A stretch of DNA of 64,000 bases from Pseudonocardia kunmingensis (GTDB taxonomy: Bacteria > Actinomycetota > Actinomycetes > Mycobacteriales > Pseudonocardiaceae), in assembly GCF_006716445.1 (NCBI RefSeq), contig NZ_VFPA01000004.1:372001-436000 (forward strand), written 5' to 3'. This document shows positions 1 to 8,070 of this stretch, in pieces. Each line of letters starts with the position of its first letter. Within the stretch, counting starts at the first letter, position 1. The notes beneath the pieces were generated by a model. That model did not search any database. It had not been told where the DNA came from and worked only from the letters and a program-made list of their open reading frames with translations. The translations under genes and the position numbers were made by a program.

Positions 1-72
1 CGGGCGGTTGAACGTCACGCGCAGGACGGGCCCGTCCCGCTCGACCAGCAGGTCGCTCTCGGTGGTGGTCAT
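1..72 (-). CDS. Enoyl-CoA hydratase/isomerase, N-terminal fragment (runs off the window)
   Basis: Only the first 24 codons are present, beginning at an ATG at position 72 and leaving the window at base 1. The encoded start, MTTTESDLLVERDGPVLRVT followed by FNRP, is the typical first strand of crotonase-fold proteins, where a short acidic lead is followed by a hydrophobic strand and the NRP motif. These enzymes hydrate or isomerise acyl-CoA substrates; the substrate cannot be told from this piece. The gene lies downstream of the MatC-type carrier on the same strand, about 70 nt away, so the two may be cotranscribed. No strong ribosome binding site precedes the ATG. Confidence 0.7.
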   Translation of the reverse strand, partial: MTTTESDLLVERDGPVLRVTFNRP

Positions 73-137
73 CGCTGCATCGTCCCGGCGTGCTCCTCGA
101 TCTCGACGTGTCCGTAGCCGAACTCACCCGGACCCAT
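69..137 (-). other. Possible 22-codon ORF between carrier and enoyl-CoA hydratase
   Basis: An ATG at 137 opens a 22-residue frame whose TGA (69-71) overlaps the ATG of the next gene in an ATGA arrangement, and which starts two bases after the carrier gene's stop codon. The peptide is acidic and aromatic in its middle (EFGYGHVEIEEHAG). It could be a translational-coupling leader, the tail of a lost gene, or chance. I do not recognise it, and no good ribosome binding site is seen. Confidence 0.2.
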
Positions 138-139
138 GC

Positions 140-1489
140 CTACAGCCATCCGGGCGCGACGAGCAGCAGCCAGGTGATCGGCGGGGTCAGGAGCACCATC
201 GAGAAGCCCCACACGAGCAGCCGCTTGTACACGTAGTCGCGGTGCTCCTCGGGGGCGTTCGCCACGGTGAGGGCGCCCGAGGTGGAGTACGGGCTCGAGT
301 CGACCACGGACGAGGAGATCGCGAAGGCCGTGATGACACCGACCACGCCGAGCTGCCCGCCCATCAGCAGCGGCACCGCGAGCGGGATCAGCACGGTGAT
401 GATGCCCGTGGTTGAGGCGAAGGCCGAGACGACGGAGCCGATGTAGAACAGCAGCAACGCGGCCAGCAGCGGGATGGCGAGCCCGGCGACGCCCTCGCCG
501 AGGACGTCGATGGTGCCGTTCTCCTCCATGAGTGCGACGTAGGTGGCGACACCGCAGACCAGCAGCACGGTCGGCCAGGCGACCTGGGCGACGGCGCCCT
601 TGTAGGCCGTCGGCGCCAGGATCGACAGCACCACGGCGGCGGTGATGGCGAGCAGCCCGACGTCGAGCTGGAAGCCCAGTGCGCCCACCGCGACGCCGAC
701 CAGCGCCACGAGCGTGAACGACCGGTTGCGGTCGAGCGTCGTGACCTGCCGGCGCTCGCCCTCGGTGAAGCCCGCGCCGGTGGCGCCCGTGGTGGCGCCC
801 TTGGCCGCGCCGGGCCCGCCGCCGGGTGCGACCTCGGGGCCGCCCACGGCAGCCGGCTCCTCGGCGACGCGTCCGATGAGCCGCCGTCCCCCGAAGAGGA
901 AGAACGCCGCGACGTTGAGGAGGGTGTTGAACACGAGGCTGCCGAGGAAGAGGACCAGCGGGTTGCCGGGCAGGCCGGCCCCGTCCACCACGCCGTTGGT
1001 GATCGAGCCGAAGATGCTGAGCGGTGAGAAGCCGCCCGCCGTCGCCCCGTTGATGATCGACAAGCCCATGATCATCGGGTTGATGCGGTGCTGCACCGCG
1101 AGGCTGAGCCCGATCGGCGCGATGATCGCGACCGCCGCCGGCACGACCGAACCGAAGGCCGTGAGCACCGCGGTGATCGCGAACATGATCCAGGGGATCA
1201 GCACGATCCGGCCGCGCACGGCGCGCACCGACCTGTCGACGAGCCAGTCGACCGTGCCGTTGGCGCGGGCGATCGCGAACAGGAAGGTGACGCCGACCAG
1301 CGTCACGAACAACCCGCCGGGGAAGCCGGCGACGACCCCGTCGGCGACGTCGCCCGGGGAGCCCTCCAACGCGATCGATCCGACGATGAAGGCCGCCACC
1401 AGCGCGATCGCACCGAGGTTGATCGGCAGCGTCGTGGCGATCACGAAGGCGACCACGAGGAGGAGGATCGAGATCAGGTGGATTGACAT
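140..1489 (-). CDS. SLC13/MatC-type dicarboxylate carrier permease
   Basis: This 449-residue integral membrane protein resembles the MatC/SLC13-like permeases that move C4-dicarboxylates or malonate across the cytoplasmic membrane. It opens with a hydrophobic MSIHLISILLLVVAF segment and shows about ten to twelve membrane spans in two halves, split by a soluble Gly/Ala/Pro-rich loop at about residues 207-252. I chose the ATG at 1489 over the GTG at 1495 because AGGAAG lies six bases before the ATG. The gene diverges from a glyoxylate aminotransferase and glycolate-type oxidase operon across 182 bp that holds an IclR-like inverted repeat, so glycolate or a related small acid is a reasonable substrate guess. 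Family assignment is fairly sure; the substrate is inference. Confidence 0.75.
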   Translation of the reverse strand: MSIHLISILLLVVAFVIATTLPINLGAIALVAAFIVGSIALEGSPGDVADGVVAGFPGGLFVTLVGVTFLFAIARANGTVDWLVDRSVRAVRGRIVLIPWIMFAITAVLTAFGSVVPAAVAIIAPIGLSLAVQHRINPMIMGLSIINGATAGGFSPLSIFGSITNGVVDGAGLPGNPLVLFLGSLVFNTLLNVAAFFLFGGRRLIGRVAEEPAAVGGPEVAPGGGPGAAKGATTGATGAGFTEGERRQVTTLDRNRSFTLVALVGVAVGALGFQLDVGLLAITAAVVLSILAPTAYKGAVAQVAWPTVLLVCGVATYVALMEENGTIDVLGEGVAGLAIPLLAALLLFYIGSVVSAFASTTGIITVLIPLAVPLLMGGQLGVVGVITAFAISSSVVDSSPYSTSGALTVANAPEEHRDYVYKRLLVWGFSMVLLTPPITWLLLVAPGWL

Positions 1490-1522
1490 GGGCACTTCCT
1501 CACGGCGGCATTGTCGGAGGTG

Positions 1523-1537
1523 TTCCGCATCGCGGAA
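1523..1537. promoter_or_regulatory. IclR-like inverted repeat in a divergent intergenic region
   Basis: A perfect 6-3-6 inverted repeat, TTCCGC-atc-GCGGAA, lies 34 bases upstream of the carrier gene. Its form matches the TTCCG..CGGAA sites bound by many IclR-family regulators. A degenerate partner, TTCCGCGATACGACA, lies at 1653-1667 just before the aminotransferase gene. No IclR regulator is encoded in the window, so the regulator is unknown. Confidence 0.45.
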
Positions 1538-1671
1538 GTACGATTCCGGCGAGGAGTATGGTTCCGGTCACTCGAAGCGTCAACCCCGGAAGTCCCGGCC
1601 GCCGACCGCAGTGGACGACATGACCGCGATGCGGTAGTTGTCTTCCGCGATACGACATTGGAGGTCCGCGC

Positions 1672-2844
1672 GTGCACACCACCGGAGGGCGTCACTTCCT
1701 GCAGATCCCCGGTCCGACGAACGTGCCGGACCGGGTACTGCGGGCGATGGCCGCACCCACGATCGACCATCGCGGACCGGAGTTCGCGGAGCTGACGAAG
1801 GCCGTGCTGCCCGCACTGGGCCCGGTGTTCGGCACCGCGGGTCCGGTTGTGATCTATCCCTCGTCCGGCACCGGCGCCTGGGAGGCCGCGCTGGTCAACA
1901 CGCTCAGCCCCGGCGACCGGGTGCTGATGAGCGAGACGGGCCACTTCTCGACGCTGTGGTCCGAGCTCGCCGGACGGCTCGGCCTGCAGGTGGAGATCAT
2001 CCCGGGCGACTGGCGCCACGGCGCCGATCCCGCCGCCATCGGCGAGCGCCTCGCGGCCGACACCGCCCGGGAGATCAAGGCGGTCTGCGTCGTGCACAAC
2101 GAGACCTCCACCGGCGTCACCAGCCGGGTGCCCGAGGTCCGCGCCGCGCTGGACGCGGCGGGCCACCCCGCACTGCTGCTCGTCGACACGATCTCCTCGC
2201 TGGCCTCCATCGACTACCGCCACGACGAGTGGGGCGTCGACGTCACCGTCGCCGGGTCGCAGAAGGGCCTGATGCTGCCCCCGGGCCTCGGCTTCAACGC
2301 GGTCAGCGAGAAGGCGCTCGCCGCCGCGCGGACCGCAGGCCTGCCGCGCTCGTACTGGGACTGGCGGCCGATCCTGGAGGCCAACGCGCGCGGCTTCTTC
2401 CCCTACACCCCGGCCACCAACCTGCTCTACGGCCTGCGCGAGGCGTGCGCGATGCTCGCCGAGGAGGGCATGGACGACGTCTTCGCCCGCCACCAGCGCC
2501 ACGCCGCCGCCACCCGCGCCGCCGTCCGGGCGTGGGGCCTGGAGGTGCTCTGCGCCGACGAGCGCGAGCACTCCGGCTCGCTCACCGCCGTGCTGCTGCC
2601 CGATGGCCACGACGCCGACGAGGTGCGCCGGGTGATCCTCCAGAAGTTCGACATGTCGCTGGGCGCCGGGCTGGGCAAGCTCGCCGGCAAGATCTTCCGG
2701 ATCGGCCACCTCGGCCACTTCAACGACCTGACGCTCGTCGGCACGCTGGGCGGCGTGCAGATGGGGCTGCAGCTGGCGGGGATCCCGATCAAGCCCGGTG
2801 GTGTGGAGGCGGCGCTGGAGAGCCTGCGGGCGGCCGCGCCATGA
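1672..2844 (+). CDS. Class V aminotransferase, serine/alanine-glyoxylate aminotransferase type
   Basis: The 390-residue protein is a fold-type I PLP enzyme that would transfer an amino group from serine or alanine to glyoxylate, giving glycine. Visible hallmarks are the N-terminal PGPTNVP motif (residues 13-19), SSGTGAWEAA near 64, VDTISSLAS near 171 and the PLP lysine in AGSQKGLMLPPGL (Lys198). The GTG at 1672 has GGAGG in front. Its stop overlaps the start of the FAD/Fe-S oxidoreductase by four bases (ATGA), so the two are translated together. The pairing suggests that glyoxylate made by the oxidase is consumed here. The preferred amino donor cannot be read from sequence. Confidence 0.88.
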   Translation: MHTTGGRHFLQIPGPTNVPDRVLRAMAAPTIDHRGPEFAELTKAVLPALGPVFGTAGPVVIYPSSGTGAWEAALVNTLSPGDRVLMSETGHFSTLWSELAGRLGLQVEIIPGDWRHGADPAAIGERLAADTAREIKAVCVVHNETSTGVTSRVPEVRAALDAAGHPALLLVDTISSLASIDYRHDEWGVDVTVAGSQKGLMLPPGLGFNAVSEKALAAARTAGLPRSYWDWRPILEANARGFFPYTPATNLLYGLREACAMLAEEGMDDVFARHQRHAAATRAAVRAWGLEVLCADEREHSGSLTAVLLPDGHDADEVRRVILQKFDMSLGAGLGKLAGKIFRIGHLGHFNDLTLVGTLGGVQMGLQLAGIPIKPGGVEAALESLRAAAP

Positions 2845-5738
2845 CCAGCGTCCTCGCGGGCGGCACCGACCTGCAGCACGCGCTCGACCGCGAGCTCGAC
2901 GGCGAGGTCCTGTTCGACGACTACACCCGCCACCTCTACTCGCGCGACGCCAGCATGTACGCGATCACGCCGGTCGGCGTGGTCGCGCCCCGGCACGCGG
3001 GCGACGTCGTCACCGCGGTGCGGCTGGCCGCCGAGCACGGAGTGCCGGTGCTGCCGCGCGGCGGCGGCACCAGCCTCGCCGGGCAGACCGTCGGCGAGGC
3101 GCTGGTGCTCGACTTCGCCCGGCACATGAGCACGATCCTCGCGCTCGACCCGGAGGCCCGCACCGCGCGCGTGCAGCCGGGCGTGGTGCAGGACCAGCTC
3201 AACCGCGCCGCCGCGAAGCACGGTCTGATGTTCGGGCCGGACACGTCGACGTCCAACCGGGCCACGCTCGGCGGGATGATCGGCAACAACTCCGCGGGCA
3301 GCGGCTCCGTCCGCTACGGGATGACGATCGACCACGTCCGCGCGCTGGACGTGGTGCTCTCCGATGCCTCGACCGCGCGCTTCGGCCCGGTCGACGAGGC
3401 CGAGCGCACCCGCCGCGCCGCAGGGGACACGCTCGAGGCGCGGCTCTACCGCGAGCTGCCCGCGCTCGTCGACGCGCACCGCGACGCGATCAGCGGCGGC
3501 TTCCCCAAGTTCTGGCGCCGGGCCGGCGGCTACCGGCTGGACCGGCTCACCGACTCGTTCGACCTCGCGAGGTTCGTGGTGGGCTCGGAGGGCACGCTCG
3601 TCGTCGCCACCGAGGCGGAGGTCGGGCTCGTGCCCAAGCCGCCGACCACCGTGATCGCGGTGGGGCACTTCCGCTCCACCCAGGCCGCGATCGACGCCAC
3701 CGAGGACGCGCTGGCCTGCGACCCCGCGGCCGTCGAGCTGATGGACCGCACCATCCTCGACCTGTCCCGGCAGAAGCACGAGTACGCCGCGCTCGGCACG
3801 ATCCTGCAGGACGACCCGGACGCCCTGCTGTTCGTCTCCTTCAGCGGCGACGACCGCGCCGCGCTCACCGGGCAGCTGGACCGGCTGGTGGCGCTGTGGG
3901 AGCGCCACGGCCACGGCTACCACACGCTGCGCGCCGAGACCCCCGCCCAGCAGGCCGCGCTGCTCAAGGTCCGCAAGTCCGGACTCGGGCTGCTGATGGC
4001 CGCGAGCACCGGCACCAACCGCCCGGCCGCGTTCGTCGAGGACACCGCCGTCGACCCGAGCCGGCTCGCCGAGTACACCGAGCGCTTCGCGAAGGTGCTC
4101 GACCGGCACGGGATGCGCGCCGGCTTCTACGGCCACGCCTCGGTGGGGTGCCTGCACGTGCGCCCGTTCGTCGACCTCTCCCGGCCCGACGAGGTCGCGA
4201 AGATGCGCGCGGTCGCCGAGGAGATCCGCGACCTGGTCGCCGAGTTCGGCGGGGCGAACTCGTCCGAGCACGGTGACGGCCTCGCCCGCAGCGAGTTCAA
4301 CCGGCAGCTGTTCGGCGACGAGCTCTACGAGGCGATGCGCCGGGTGAAGGGGATCTTCGACCCGGACGACCGGATGAACCCGGGCAAGATCGTCGATGCT
4401 CCGGCCATGACCGAGCACCTGCGCGAGCCCGCGCTGCCGCCGCCCGGCCCGCTGACCACGGCCCTGGACTTCACCGTCGTGGCCGGCGGCGAGCACGGCA
4501 TGCGCGGCGCCGCCGACCGGTGCATGAACATCGGCGTGTGCCGCAAGGACGACACCGGCGTGATGTGCCCGTCGTACATGGCCACCCACCGCGAGGAGGA
4601 CGCCACCCGCGGACGGGCGAACGCGCTGGTCAAGGCGCTGTCCGAGCCGGACCCGCGCACCGCGCTCGGCGACGAGCGGCTGCACGAGGTGCTCGACCTG
4701 TGCCTGATGTGCAAGGCCTGCAAGAGCGAGTGCCCGCTGTCGGTGGACATGGCGACGCTGAAGGCCGAGGCCCTGCACCACAAGCACGGGACGAAGGGCA
4801 TCCCGCTGCGCTCGCGGGTGTTCGCCGGCATCCGCGGTCTCAACCGCATGGGCGCCGCGAGCGCCCCGCTGGCGAACCTGCCCAACCGCGTCCCGGCCCT
4901 GCGCAAGCTCATGGCGAAGGCGATCGGCATCGCCCCGGAACGCCCGCTGCCCACGTTCGCGGCGGAGACGCTGCTGACGTGGTTCCACTCCCGTGCGACG
5001 GGGACTCCCGGTGGGCGGGGGCCGCTCACCTTCCTCGGCGACTCCTTCACCTCCTTCACCGAGCCCGCCATCGGGATCGCGGCGATCGAGCTGCTGGAGC
5101 GCGCCGGCTGGGACGTGCGGCTGGAGTCGAACGGGTGCTGCGGGCGCGCCGCGTTCTCCAAGGGCATGCTCGACCAGGCGAAGCGGCAGGCCTCCGGGCT
5201 GGTGGACGCGCTGGCCGGCACGGAGGGCCCGATCGCGGGCGTCGAGCCGTCCTGCGTGCTCACCCTGGGCGACGAGCACCGGGCCCTGCTCGGCGCCGAC
5301 GACCCCCGCGTCGCCGACGTGGCCGGGCGCGCCAAGCTCGTCGACGAGCTGCTCGTCGAGGCCATCGACGACGGCGCGCTGCGGCTGCGCGAGGACGCAT
5401 GGCCCGCGGGGCAGCGGATCCTCTACCACGGCCACTGCCACCAGAAGGCCGAGGTCGGCACGGCCGCCACCGTCGCGCTGCTGAAGCGGATCCCCGGGGC
5501 CGAGGTCGTCGAGGTCGACGCCGGGTGCTGCGGGATGGCCGGCTCGTTCGGCTTCGAGGCCGAGCACTACGAGGTGTCGATGCAGGTGGGCGAGGACCGG
5601 CTCTTCCCCGCGGTCCGGGCCGAGCCCGGTGGCACGGTGATCGCCGCGACCGGGGTGTCCTGCCGCCAGCAGATCGCCCACGGCACCACGCGGCGCGCCC
5701 ACCACCCCGTCGAGCTGATCCGGGCCGCCCTGGCCTGA
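2841..5738 (+). CDS. FAD-binding and 4Fe-4S oxidoreductase (fused GlcD/GlcF-like, glycolate/D-lactate type)
   Basis: The 965-residue protein fuses a flavin dehydrogenase to an electron-transfer module. Residues about 40-185 form the FAD-binding domain (PRGGGTSLAGQ at 72-82; GNNSAGSGSVRYG near 148-160). Residues about 230-530 form the FAD-oxidase C-terminal domain ending in DPDDRMNPGKIVD. Two [4Fe-4S] motifs follow (Cys561, 567, 576 and Cys621, 624, 627, 631), then two CCG domains (Cys766-767 and Cys896-897, with GHCHQK between). This is the GlcD-GlcF or YdiJ layout in one chain; such enzymes oxidise glycolate, D-lactate or D-2-hydroxyacids and pass electrons to the membrane quinone pool. The frame is open upstream to 1638 but overlaps the aminotransferase there; the ATGA overlap fixes the start. 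The aminotransferase partner favours glycolate. Confidence 0.88.
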   Translation: MTSVLAGGTDLQHALDRELDGEVLFDDYTRHLYSRDASMYAITPVGVVAPRHAGDVVTAVRLAAEHGVPVLPRGGGTSLAGQTVGEALVLDFARHMSTILALDPEARTARVQPGVVQDQLNRAAAKHGLMFGPDTSTSNRATLGGMIGNNSAGSGSVRYGMTIDHVRALDVVLSDASTARFGPVDEAERTRRAAGDTLEARLYRELPALVDAHRDAISGGFPKFWRRAGGYRLDRLTDSFDLARFVVGSEGTLVVATEAEVGLVPKPPTTVIAVGHFRSTQAAIDATEDALACDPAAVELMDRTILDLSRQKHEYAALGTILQDDPDALLFVSFSGDDRAALTGQLDRLVALWERHGHGYHTLRAETPAQQAALLKVRKSGLGLLMAASTGTNRPAAFVEDTAVDPSRLAEYTERFAKVLDRHGMRAGFYGHASVGCLHVRPFVDLSRPDEVAKMRAVAEEIRDLVAEFGGANSSEHGDGLARSEFNRQLFGDELYEAMRRVKGIFDPDDRMNPGKIVDAPAMTEHLREPALPPPGPLTTALDFTVVAGGEHGMRGAADRCMNIGVCRKDDTGVMCPSYMATHREEDATRGRANALVKALSEPDPRTALGDERLHEVLDLCLMCKACKSECPLSVDMATLKAEALHHKHGTKGIPLRSRVFAGIRGLNRMGAASAPLANLPNRVPALRKLMAKAIGIAPERPLPTFAAETLLTWFHSRATGTPGGRGPLTFLGDSFTSFTEPAIGIAAIELLERAGWDVRLESNGCCGRAAFSKGMLDQAKRQASGLVDALAGTEGPIAGVEPSCVLTLGDEHRALLGADDPRVADVAGRAKLVDELLVEAIDDGALRLREDAWPAGQRILYHGHCHQKAEVGTAATVALLKRIPGAEVVEVDAGCCGMAGSFGFEAEHYEVSMQVGEDRLFPAVRAEPGGTVIAATGVSCRQQIAHGTTRRAHHPVELIRAALA

Positions 5739-5750
5739 CGTCATCGGGCT

Positions 5751-5790
5751 GTGAGTGGATACGAGTGCTGCAGCACTCGTATCCACTCAC
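5751..5790. repeat. 40-bp perfect palindrome between convergent genes
   Basis: Two 20-base arms, GTGAGTGGATACGAGTGCTG and its exact reverse complement, meet with no loop at 5770/5771. The element fills the 59-bp gap between the oxidoreductase (+) and asparaginase (-) genes, 12 bp after the first stop and 7 bp after the second. It could fold as a bidirectional terminator hairpin, though no T-run follows on either strand. It is not related to the 47-bp palindrome family. Confidence 0.7.
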
Positions 5791-5797
5791 GACCGCA

Positions 5798-6736
5798 TCA
5801 CCGGACCGGCTCGACCTCACCGACCGGCTCGCCGTGGCCGAGGACCGGGACCCGGCCGATCTCGTCCAGGCCCCCGACGCCCAGCGCGGCGGTCACCACC
5901 GGCGGCACCGGACGCGCGGAGCCGTCCTCGATCTTGACGGCCACCGCGCCGCCGTCGGGCAGGGCCGCGGCGAACACGCCCTCCGCGCCGTCCTTGGCGA
6001 CGAGACCGGGCACGGCGCCGATCAGCCCCGTGGCGAAGCGGCCGGTGCCGCCCACCCACCACGGGTGGGCCCGCACCGCCGTGGCCACCCGGTGCTCGGG
6101 CGTGCCCGGCGCGGCGGTGGCGATGCGGGCGAACGCCCGGGCCAGGCCGGCCACCGTGCAGGAGAACAGGGGCGCGCCGCAGCCGTCGACGGTGGTGTGG
6201 GCCGGGTCGCCGTCACCGGTCAGCTCGGCCACCGCGGCCCGGACGGCCTGCTGCAGCGGGTGCGCCGGGTCCCGGTAGCCGGCGCGGTCCCAGCCCGCGG
6301 CCACGCAGGTGGCCAGCATCGCGGAGTGCTTGCCCGAGCAGTTCTGCGTGAGCGACGAGGGCCCGTTCCCGGCCGCCTGCCACGCGGACGCGGCGTCGGC
6401 GTCGAGCGGGAGGGCCGGGGTGTTCTGCAGGTCGGAGGCCTCGAGCCCGGCGCCGTCGAGGATGCGGCGGACACCGGCGAGGTGGTCGGGCTCCCCGGAG
6501 TGGCTGGCGCAGGCCAGCGCGAGCAGCTCGCCGTCGAGGTCCAGCCCGGCGCGCAGCATCGCGACCGCCTGCACGGGCTTCAGCGCCGACCGCGGGAAGA
6601 ACGTGACGTCCGGGTCGCCGCGCCGCAGCCGCACCGCCCCGTCCGGCCCGAGCACGACCAGGTGTCCCCGGTGCACCGACTCGACCACCCCGCCGCGCAC
6701 CACGCGCGCCAGTACCTCGGTTCCGTCCTCGATCAC
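5798..6736 (-). CDS. L-asparaginase II family protein
   Basis: The 312-residue protein belongs to the asparaginase II family (PF06089), which hydrolyses asparagine to aspartate and ammonia and is unrelated to the AnsA/AnsB fold. Family blocks are visible: FFPRSALKPVQ at residues 46-56, CASHSGE at 76-82, NCSGKHSAML at 132-141, and DGCGAP further on. Length is normal. The start is a GTG at 6736, six bases after a TAGCGT -10 box, so the mRNA is probably leaderless. It diverges from the histidine kinase gene, with the first copy of the 47-bp palindrome between them. Confidence 0.9.
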   Translation of the reverse strand: MIEDGTEVLARVVRGGVVESVHRGHLVVLGPDGAVRLRRGDPDVTFFPRSALKPVQAVAMLRAGLDLDGELLALACASHSGEPDHLAGVRRILDGAGLEASDLQNTPALPLDADAASAWQAAGNGPSSLTQNCSGKHSAMLATCVAAGWDRAGYRDPAHPLQQAVRAAVAELTGDGDPAHTTVDGCGAPLFSCTVAGLARAFARIATAAPGTPEHRVATAVRAHPWWVGGTGRFATGLIGAVPGLVAKDGAEGVFAAALPDGGAVAVKIEDGSARPVPPVVTAALGVGGLDEIGRVPVLGHGEPVGEVEPVR

Positions 6737-6742
6737 ATCGAC

Positions 6743-6748
6743 ACGCTA
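6743..6748 (-). promoter_or_regulatory. Leaderless -10 box of the asparaginase gene
   Basis: TAGCGT on the minus strand is followed by six bases and the GTG start at 6736. This is the usual actinobacterial arrangement for transcription starting at the start codon, and no ribosome binding site is present. Confidence 0.55.
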
Positions 6749-6786
6749 GGCGGGCGACGGCCCCTCGTGGTCGCGGGATCCGCATG

Positions 6787-6833
6787 ACGAACGGCACTTT
6801 CGTCGGCTAGGTACCGACGAGAGTGCCGTTCGT
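6787..6833. repeat. 47-bp intergenic palindrome, copy 1
   Basis: The left arm ACGAACGGCACTTTCGTCGG and right arm CCGACGAGAGTGCCGTTCGT enclose the 7-base loop ctaggta. One position is mismatched (it would be a G-U pair in RNA). It lies between two divergent genes, 38 bp beyond the asparaginase -10 box and 72 bp before the kinase -10 box. The same element recurs at 49424-49470 and 56185-56231; relative to those, this copy is inverted, as shown by its reverse-complement loop. Confidence 0.85.
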
Positions 6834-6905
6834 CCGGGCCGCCTACGCCGCCGGCGGTAGGGCGGGGCACTCCCGGCGACGGACGTGCCGCGGCGGTCCG
6901 CCGCC

Positions 6906-6911
6906 TAGCGT
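6906..6911 (+). promoter_or_regulatory. Leaderless -10 box of the histidine kinase gene
   Basis: TAGCGT is followed by seven bases and the GTG at 6919. It supports that GTG over the longer upstream frame, which would run through the palindrome. Confidence 0.55.
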
Positions 6912-6918
6912 CACCCGT

Positions 6919-8070
6919 GTGCGAACCGACGTGCGTGCGAGCTGGTGGGGCGGGGTGCTGCCCACCGTCGTGCTGCCGGTCGTCGTCGGTCTGGTCACGC
7001 TCGTCGGCACCGGTTTCGCGGAGCAGGCCGGCACCGGGCTGCGCCCCCTGGACCTGCTGGGGCGGGTGTTGCTGCTGGCCGGTCCGGCCGCGCTGGTCGT
7101 GCGGCGGTGGAACCCGCCCGTCGTGTTCGCCGGGGTCGGCGCGGTGCTGCTGGGCTACCTCGCGGCCGGCTACCCGTTCGGTCCGGTGCCGCTCGCCACC
7201 TTCGTCGCGCTCGGCAGCACCGTCGCGCGCGGGCACCGGCGCCCGGGCTACGCGATCGCCGCCGTCGTCTTCGCCGGGGTGGTCGTGGCCCACGTGCTGC
7301 GCCATCCCGGTTCCGGGTTCCCCCTCGCCGGGGCGTCGGCGTGGCTGGCGTGGGTCGCCGCGTACGTGACGGCCGCCGAGCTGTGGCGCGCCCGCCGGGA
7401 CCGGCGCGAGCAGGCCAGGGCCGCCGCCGACGAGGCCGAGCGCAGGCGTGGGAGCGAGGAGCGGCTGCGCATCGCCCGCGACCTGCACGACGTGCTGGGC
7501 CACCACGTCTCGCTCATCAACGTGCAGGCCGGGGTGGCGCTGTACCTGATGGACGACGACCCGGAGCAGGCGCGCTCGGCGCTCACCGCGATCAAGCAGT
7601 CCAGCCGGGACCTGCTGCGCGAGATGCGCTCCACGCTCGGGGTGCTGCGCGGTGTCGACGAGGACCCCCCGCGTGACGCGGTGGCGGGCCTCGCCCGCGT
7701 GGACGACCTCCTCGAGGCCACCCGTGCCGCCGGCCTGCCGGTCACGGTGCAGATCGACGGGGAACCGCGCGCGCTGCCACCGAGCGTCGACACGGCGGCG
7801 TACCGGATCATGCAGGAGGCTCTGACCAACGCGCGCAAGCACGCGGGGCCCGCGCGGGCGTCGGTGCTGCTGACCTACACCGAGGACGGACTCGACATGC
7901 GCATCGACGACGACGGCACGGGCCCGGCGGGCGACCCGGGCGGCGGGAACGGCCTGCCGGGGATGCGGGAGCGCGCCGCCGCCCTCGGCGGCACCCTCAC
8001 CGCGGGTCCGCGGCCCGGCGGCGGTTTCCGGGTGGACGCGCACCTGCTGGCGAACGGAGCCGACCGGTGA
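6919..8070 (+). CDS. Two-component sensor histidine kinase (HisKA_3 type)
   Basis: The 383-residue kinase has four or five N-terminal membrane spans (about residues 12-155), an arginine-rich linker helix (157-180), the HisKA_3 dimerisation motif ARDLHDVLGHHVSLI with phospho-acceptor His190, and a C-terminal ATPase domain (EALTNARKHAG, then a DDGTG box and GLPGMRERAAALGG). With almost no extracellular loop it probably senses a membrane or intracellular cue, like the NarL-type kinases DesK and LiaS. The frame is open to 6823, but the leaderless -10 box and the position of the palindrome favour the GTG at 6919. Its stop overlaps the regulator start (GTGA), so the pair is one operon. Confidence 0.9.
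   Translation: MRTDVRASWWGGVLPTVVLPVVVGLVTLVGTGFAEQAGTGLRPLDLLGRVLLLAGPAALVVRRWNPPVVFAGVGAVLLGYLAAGYPFGPVPLATFVALGSTVARGHRRPGYAIAAVVFAGVVVAHVLRHPGSGFPLAGASAWLAWVAAYVTAAELWRARRDRREQARAAADEAERRRGSEERLRIARDLHDVLGHHVSLINVQAGVALYLMDDDPEQARSALTAIKQSSRDLLREMRSTLGVLRGVDEDPPRDAVAGLARVDDLLEATRAAGLPVTVQIDGEPRALPPSVDTAAYRIMQEALTNARKHAGPARASVLLTYTEDGLDMRIDDDGTGPAGDPGGGNGLPGMRERAAALGGTLTAGPRPGGGFRVDAHLLANGADR

Noticed and set aside
1638-2840. Upstream extension of the FAD/Fe-S oxidoreductase frame
   Set aside because: It overlaps the whole aminotransferase gene, is Arg/Pro/Ala-rich and lacks any family motif. The ATGA overlap marks the true start at 2841.
2427-5786. Open frame of over 1100 codons on the minus strand
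   Set aside because: It mirrors the oxidoreductase gene in a GC-rich sequence and has only Arg/Gly/Val/His-rich composition. Such antisense frames are common at this GC content.
6787-6833. Attachment site or insertion sequence end
   Set aside because: No transposase, integrase or target duplication is seen near any of the three palindrome copies.
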